From JADJEI01 sp035328465 (GTDB lineage: Bacteria > Bacteroidota > Ignavibacteria > Ignavibacteriales > Ignavibacteriaceae), in contig DAOLIQ010000026.1 in assembly GCA_035328465.1 (NCBI GenBank), forward strand, positions 1 to 35,363: a stretch of 35,363 nucleotides of DNA, in the 5' to 3' direction. A program made the position numbers and the translations under genes. The notes under the pieces are model-generated. The model saw only the letters and a list, made by a program, of their open reading frames with translations, was not told the origin of the DNA and did no database searches. Position 1 is the first letter of the stretch. Every line of letters starts with the position of its first letter. Shown in pieces: positions 31,166 through 35,363 of the stretch.

Positions 31166-32281
31166 ATGAAGATGAAAATTTTATTAATCATAATCATTTT
31201 TTTAGTGAACTCTCTAACTTATTCTCAATCTAAAATTGAAAAGCATTCAGGAATAAATATTGATTGCAAATTGTGTCATACCTGCGATGTGCCCACGAAA
31301 GAGCAGCCCTGTCTTGTAGCCTGTCCGCGCGGCTCAATGATTACGATTCATCAGCTTCCTGAAGATGCCCCGGGAGTTTTTGTTCTTGATCAATTGTCTT
31401 CGAAATATCTTCCGGTCATTTTTTCGCATAAAAGCCATGCACAAATGATTCAAATGACGGGAAGCTGCGAATCGTGTCATCATTATAATACTCTTGGTCC
31501 TATTCTTTCTTGCAATAACTGTCATGAAAAAAACAGAAAGCGCGGTGACCTCTCAAAACCGGATTTAATGGCTGCGTTTCATAGACAATGTATTGGCTGT
31601 CATTCAGAATGGAATTCTAAGAATGACTGTAATTCATGCCACCTCCCTAAAAAGGGGAATGAAAAATTAAATGAGAAGGATATTAAAAAATACATCGATA
31701 AAGATCATCCCAAAGTTGAGACTCCCGAGAAAATAATCTTCAAAACTGATTATGAAAAAGGAAAGCTTGTAACATTTTATCACAACGAACACGTAAATCT
31801 CTTCTCCCTCTCGTGTGAAAGCTGTCATCAAAATGAAAGCTGCGGCAAGTGTCATTCCAATCAAAATGATTTGAAGAAAATAAAATCACTTGATGACCAT
31901 CATAAGCCTTGTTTTAGCTGTCACGGCAAGGATGAGTGCAGTACCTGTCACTCTTCATCAGAGAAAAAACCATTCAATCATTTAGCTTCTACCGGATGGG
32001 AGCTAAAAAGTTATCATCAAAAAATTAACTGCACAAAATGTCATTCTGAAAAGAAAAAATTTGAAAAACTAAATCACAATTGCCAGAGTTGCCACGGCAG
32101 TTGGAACAGCGAAACATTTGATCATAAAGTGACAGGATTAATTCTTGACGATAACCATTCTGCTTTCGATTGTTCTGATTGTCATATTGAAAATGATTTT
32201 TCAAAATCTCCGGTCTGCGCTAATTGCCACGATGATTTTAATTATCCGGCACAAAAGCCGGGGAAAATATTTAAAAAGTAG
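31166..32281 (+). CDS. Periplasmic 13-haem cytochrome c with N-terminal Cys-rich motif
   Basis: 371 residues with a signal peptide (ILLIIIIFLVNSLTYSQ). Thirteen CxxCH sites can be counted: CKLCH, CESCH, CNNCH, CIGCH, CNSCH, CESCH, CGKCH, CFSCH, CSTCH, CTKCH, CQSCH, CSDCH, CANCH. Many His residues between them can serve as distal ligands. The first site continues directly into CDVPTKEQPCLVACPRG, three extra Cys (40, 49, 53) that resemble half of an FeS-cluster motif. It should be the soluble electron partner of the HybA/HybB-like pair, giving a quinol-to-cytochrome module like the Hmc or Cbc complexes. Direction and final acceptor cannot be told. Confidence 0.88.
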   Translation: MKMKILLIIIIFLVNSLTYSQSKIEKHSGINIDCKLCHTCDVPTKEQPCLVACPRGSMITIHQLPEDAPGVFVLDQLSSKYLPVIFSHKSHAQMIQMTGSCESCHHYNTLGPILSCNNCHEKNRKRGDLSKPDLMAAFHRQCIGCHSEWNSKNDCNSCHLPKKGNEKLNEKDIKKYIDKDHPKVETPEKIIFKTDYEKGKLVTFYHNEHVNLFSLSCESCHQNESCGKCHSNQNDLKKIKSLDDHHKPCFSCHGKDECSTCHSSSEKKPFNHLASTGWELKSYHQKINCTKCHSEKKKFEKLNHNCQSCHGSWNSETFDHKVTGLILDDNHSAFDCSDCHIENDFSKSPVCANCHDDFNYPAQKPGKIFKK

Positions 32282-32292
32282 GCTGATGAATT

Positions 32293-34158
32293 ATGTTCAA
32301 TAAAATTGGTTTTAAACTGATTTTTATTGTTGGAATAACGGTACTGTTTATTATCGGCGGATTTGCCTTCATTAATATCAGAAGCCACAGCACTGATTTG
32401 TTAAATGAAGTTGAGAGGCATGCAAATCAACTGAGTGAAACTGTTAAGTACAGTACTCGTTATGATATGATGCTCAATCAGCGAGATCATATTCATCAAG
32501 TAATAAATACAATTGGCGAACAGCCCGGCATTCGTGACGTGAGAATTTTAAACAAGGTTGGTAAAATTATTTACTCCACGAAGTCATCTGATATCGGTAA
32601 GATGGTTAACAAGCGCGCAGAGAGCTGCTATGCCTGTCACGCGGAAGACAAACCACTCGAAAAAATTTCGATAAAAGAAAAAACAAGAATTTTCAGGCTC
32701 GATCCTGATTCAAGCCGTGTGCTTGGAGTTATAAATCCAATTTATAATGATAAATCATGCTGGCAGGCAGAATGCCACGCCCATTCGCGGGAGAAAATTG
32801 TGCTCGGCGTACTTGATGTGACAATTTCACTGGAAGAAGTTGATAAACAGATTCAGAACAGCGAAATGGAAATTGGGGCGTTTGCTGTGATTTCAATTTT
32901 AGTAATTAGCTTTATTATTGCATTCTTTGTGAAAAGGTGGGTGGATAAACCTGTTAATGTATTACTTGCCGCTACAAAACAAGTGGCTGACGGGAACCTG
33001 AATTATAAAATTGAACAAGGTAGTAGAGACGAAATCGGAATGCTTGCCGGTTCGTTTAATAATATGACAAAAAAATTATCTGAAGCCCGTTTACAGCTTT
33101 TCCACTCCGATAAACTTGCTTCACTCGGAAGACTTGCCGCCGGTGTAGCACACGAAATAAATAATCCGCTTACGGGTGTTTTAACATACAGTAGCTTTCT
33201 TTTAAAAAGAACGAAAGGCAGTCCCGAACTTCAGGAAGATCTAAATGTAATTGTGAGAGAAACTTTACGAAGCAGAGAAATAGTTAAAAGCCTTTTAGAC
33301 TTTGCCCGTCAATCTGTTCCTAAAAAAAGTTCTTCAAATATTCATGAAATAATTGAAAGAGCAATTGGTGTTGTGGAAAATCAGCTTACTCTCAATAAAG
33401 TCGTTGTGAAGAAGAATTTTGATGCAGCGCTGCCCAAAATAATCCTCGATGCAAATCAAATGCAGCAGGTTTTTATAAATCTACTGGTTAATGCTGCAGA
33501 TGCAATTGGAAAAAAAGGGGGGGCAATCAATATTACAACATCTGAGCTCAAACTTTCTCCGCTTGGATTATTACAAATTAAAAAAGCTCAGTGCCCCAAA
33601 CGGCACAATCTAATAGATAATGAAATTAAAATTGACGGTAAACCATCCGTTAAAATAAAAGTGAAGTCTGATATTGCTGAAGGATTAATTAATCTCGATC
33701 CGATTTATGGAAGACATAAAAATATTTTCCCGATGAATTTTAGTTCTTCGAATGATTTGAAATTCCTTTGCCCTGAATGTGATTCCAATTTAATGATAGA
33801 TTCGAGAGTTTGTCCTCAATGCGGCTCCGCTTTAATCAGCTTTTCCACCCCTCCTCAAGGAACTTTCGAGTGCTGCATAAACAAAGGATGCAGATGGCAG
33901 TCTTGGGATTTGGTCAATAAAGAATCGAAAATTGATTACATCGAAATAAAAATCTCCGATTCAGGATGCGGCATCGCTAAAGAAGAACTTGACAAAATCT
34001 TTGAACCTTTCTTTTCAACAAAAGGGCAAAAAGGTACGGGGCTTGGTCTGGCTGTTATCTGGGGAATCATTGATAACCATGATGGAATTATTTCTGTTGA
34101 AAGTGAAATCGACAAAGGCACAACATTTACTATCAAACTGCCTATTCAAAAAATATAA
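32293..34158 (+). CDS. Haem-motif sensor histidine kinase with zinc-ribbon insert in its ATPase domain
   Basis: 621 residues. Membrane helix one covers about 9-28. A periplasmic sensor follows, with CYACH (112-116) and CWQAECH (156-162, CX4CH) as c-type haem sites. Helix two covers about 195-212, then HAMP, then HisKA with phospho-His287 (GVAHEINNPLTG). The ATPase domain starts with the N box (FINLLVNAADAIGKKGGAI, about 394-412), is then split by a ~125-residue insert, and resumes with G1 (ISDSGCGI, about 554-561), F (FEPFFS) and G2 (GTGLGLA). The insert has Cys434, 493, 496, 507, 510, 527, 528 and 533 in CPEC, CPQC and CINKGC arrangements. It starts 12 bp after the cytochrome gene, so it likely senses redox or haem state of that chain. 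Confidence 0.9.
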   Translation: MFNKIGFKLIFIVGITVLFIIGGFAFINIRSHSTDLLNEVERHANQLSETVKYSTRYDMMLNQRDHIHQVINTIGEQPGIRDVRILNKVGKIIYSTKSSDIGKMVNKRAESCYACHAEDKPLEKISIKEKTRIFRLDPDSSRVLGVINPIYNDKSCWQAECHAHSREKIVLGVLDVTISLEEVDKQIQNSEMEIGAFAVISILVISFIIAFFVKRWVDKPVNVLLAATKQVADGNLNYKIEQGSRDEIGMLAGSFNNMTKKLSEARLQLFHSDKLASLGRLAAGVAHEINNPLTGVLTYSSFLLKRTKGSPELQEDLNVIVRETLRSREIVKSLLDFARQSVPKKSSSNIHEIIERAIGVVENQLTLNKVVVKKNFDAALPKIILDANQMQQVFINLLVNAADAIGKKGGAINITTSELKLSPLGLLQIKKAQCPKRHNLIDNEIKIDGKPSVKIKVKSDIAEGLINLDPIYGRHKNIFPMNFSSSNDLKFLCPECDSNLMIDSRVCPQCGSALISFSTPPQGTFECCINKGCRWQSWDLVNKESKIDYIEIKISDSGCGIAKEELDKIFEPFFSTKGQKGTGLGLAVIWGIIDNHDGIISVESEIDKGTTFTIKLPIQKI

Positions 34159-34952
34159 TGAAAAAAGAAAAAGACATATTAGCGATTGATGACGAACAAG
34201 TAGTGGTAGATGCAATCCTAAAAATTTTAGGCAATGAAAATTTTTCTGTGGATACAGCAACAAATAGCAGTGAAGCGTTAGCTAAAATAAATTCGAACAA
34301 ATATAACCTCATCATCTGTGATATTATGATGCCTGATGCAGATGGATTTGAAATATTAAATCAAGTGCAAAAAATTGCTGCTTCCGTTCCAATCATTATG
34401 TCATCCGGATATTCGACTATAGAGAATGCGGTTCGTTCTTTGTATGAAGGCGCTGTTGATTTTATCCCCAAGCCTTTTACTGCTGACGAATTAATCAGTT
34501 CAGTGAAAAGGGCTTTAAAATATTCCAGCTTGATAAAATTAAATTCAGAATTTGAAAATCAAAAAAATTTATTCTTCGTTTCCTGCCCCTCAAAGTATCG
34601 CAGGCTTGGTTACTCAACCTGGTCATTTACAGAAAGAGATGGAACAGCAATACTTGGAATGACTGATATTTTTATTAAAAGCCTCGAGCAGATAGTCGAG
34701 ATAATTTTCCCGGAGGGCATTGAGGAAGTAATTCAGGCAAATAGCTGCTTGCAAATTAAAACTGCTGATGGATTACTCCACGATGTTCTTTCACCAATTT
34801 CCGGAAGAGTAGTTGAGAAAAATTTTGAACTGATCCATCATAAAGAAATTCTTGAAAAAGATCCTTACTTCAAAGGATGGGTTTATAGAATTATACCAAC
34901 TGACTATGAATATGAATCTAAAAATCTTATTCCCTGCAGCTCAGATAGATGA
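34158..34952 (+). CDS. Response regulator fused to a GcvH-like (lipoyl-type) domain
   Basis: 264 residues. The receiver domain covers 1-122: Asp11-Asp12, phospho-Asp55 (ICDIMMPDADG), Thr/Ser region SSGYST, and Lys105 (PKPF). The C-terminal domain (about 148-250) follows the glycine-cleavage H-protein fold: YSTWSFTERDGTAILGMTD, LEQIVEIIFPEG, DVLSPISGRVVE, and DPYFKGWVYRI. The lipoyl-lysine place of true GcvH is about Gly205 here; the nearest Lys is Lys201, four residues away, so lipoylation is doubtful. No DNA-binding domain is present. It overlaps the kinase stop by one base (TAATG), hence a clear cognate pair. Confidence 0.88.
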   Translation: MKKEKDILAIDDEQVVVDAILKILGNENFSVDTATNSSEALAKINSNKYNLIICDIMMPDADGFEILNQVQKIAASVPIIMSSGYSTIENAVRSLYEGAVDFIPKPFTADELISSVKRALKYSSLIKLNSEFENQKNLFFVSCPSKYRRLGYSTWSFTERDGTAILGMTDIFIKSLEQIVEIIFPEGIEEVIQANSCLQIKTADGLLHDVLSPISGRVVEKNFELIHHKEILEKDPYFKGWVYRIIPTDYEYESKNLIPCSSDR

Positions 34953-34991
34953 ATATGAAACTAAGAAAAATAAATTAAGGGAGATGAAACA

Positions 34992-35363
34992 ATGACACTT
35001 TTATTTTTTGTAATTGCAGTAATTATTTTCATTGGCGCCGATGTAATCATCCGGCACTTCGGCAGAAAATTTCAGGAAAACAAATCTCGCAAAGAGCGCG
35101 AAACAGTGCTTTCTGTTAGCTTAAATCTTGACTTCAGTAAAGAAGCAAAATCACTCAGGCGTGTTGAAGTTGAAAATCCAAAAGCGCGCATTCTTTGTGT
35201 AGATGATGAGCCGGTAATTTTAGACAGCTTTAGAAAAATACTTGTTCTTGATGGCTATTCGGTAGATACGGTTGAAGACGGAAGAGAAGCATTGAAGCTC
35301 ATACAGACTCATCATTATGATTTTGTTTTTACCGATTTGAAAATGCCGAATATGGATGGGGTT
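34992..35363 (+). CDS. Membrane-anchored response regulator, N-terminal part (3' end outside window)
   Basis: The ATG at 34992 is preceded by AAGGGAG. 124 codons are visible and the frame is open to the edge. One membrane helix (LLFFVIAVIIFIGADVII, about 3-20) and a charged linker lead to a receiver domain from about 66: Asp71-Asp72 (CVDDEP) and phospho-Asp115 (TDLKMPNMDG). A receiver tied to the membrane is unusual. It is the third signalling gene in line and lies 39 bp after the GcvH-fused regulator. What follows the receiver is not known. Confidence 0.8.
   Translation, partial: MTLLFFVIAVIIFIGADVIIRHFGRKFQENKSRKERETVLSVSLNLDFSKEAKSLRRVEVENPKARILCVDDEPVILDSFRKILVLDGYSVDTVEDGREALKLIQTHHYDFVFTDLKMPNMDGV

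Overview
This is an AT-rich bacterial window. It suggests a member of the Ignavibacteria / Bacteroidota-Chlorobiota group. The reasons are promoters of the TTG-N19/20-TAnnTTTG type (the Bacteroidota housekeeping form), strings of OmpA / thrombospondin-type-3 outer-membrane proteins, DUF4382 and PEGA lipoproteins, a Tat-exported FeS protein with a NrfD partner, and multihaem cytochromes. The taxonomic call is inference. Almost every gene reads on the + strand. The exceptions are a tRNA-Asn and a small GIY-YIG gene near 28.2-28.6 kb.

Left edge (1-913): the C-terminal part of a radical SAM protein. Stress island (about 0.98-25 kb): successive short transcription units, twelve of them headed by one and the same 63-bp promoter cassette. 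Each cassette has a conserved block (GGATGTAGTTCC, a T-run, CATCC, CTTTG, three free bases, GATTG), then exactly 20 bases, then a TAnnTTT-like -7 box. I found copies at 979, 3145, 5917, 7378, 8264, 10342, 12092, 14702, 16925, 20426, 22028 and 23970, all on the + strand. The genes behind them are typical general-stress or envelope-stress types: a KaiC-like ATPase, an Mla lipid transporter, tiny membrane proteins (lmo0937, Thivi_2564 and GlsB/YeaQ types), YtxH, DUF948, dodecin, CsbD, a C11-like peptidase lipoprotein, a glycosyltransferase with a GH130 enzyme, a zinc alcohol dehydrogenase, OmpA and DUF4382 proteins. I read this as a physically clustered, co-controlled stress regulon whose activator is not visible in the window. 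It is the strongest candidate here for an undescribed system.

Envelope block (22.3-27.7 kb): three OmpA-domain proteins, two with DNA-level tandem calcium-binding repeats, plus a beta-barrel and a DUF4382 lipoprotein. Genome-flux spot (27.9-28.7 kb): a tRNA-Asn(GTT) with its own promoter and terminator, two broken copies of its 5' half, a GIY-YIG gene, and a MITE-like inverted-repeat element related to a second one at 16.56 kb. A decayed copy of a 41-codon lysine-rich gene (intact at 2.9 kb) lies at 16.8 kb.

Respiratory and redox-signalling locus (29.0 kb to the right edge): a Tat-exported four-cluster FeS protein, a NrfD-type quinone-interacting membrane subunit and a 13-haem periplasmic cytochrome. 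These are followed without a gap by a histidine kinase and two response regulators. The kinase has haem-type CxxCH motifs in its sensor region and a cysteine-rich zinc-ribbon-like insert inside the ATPase domain. The first regulator is fused to a GcvH-like domain. The second is membrane-anchored and runs off the window. The arrangement suggests a quinol/cytochrome electron-transfer complex encoded next to its own redox-sensing circuit.
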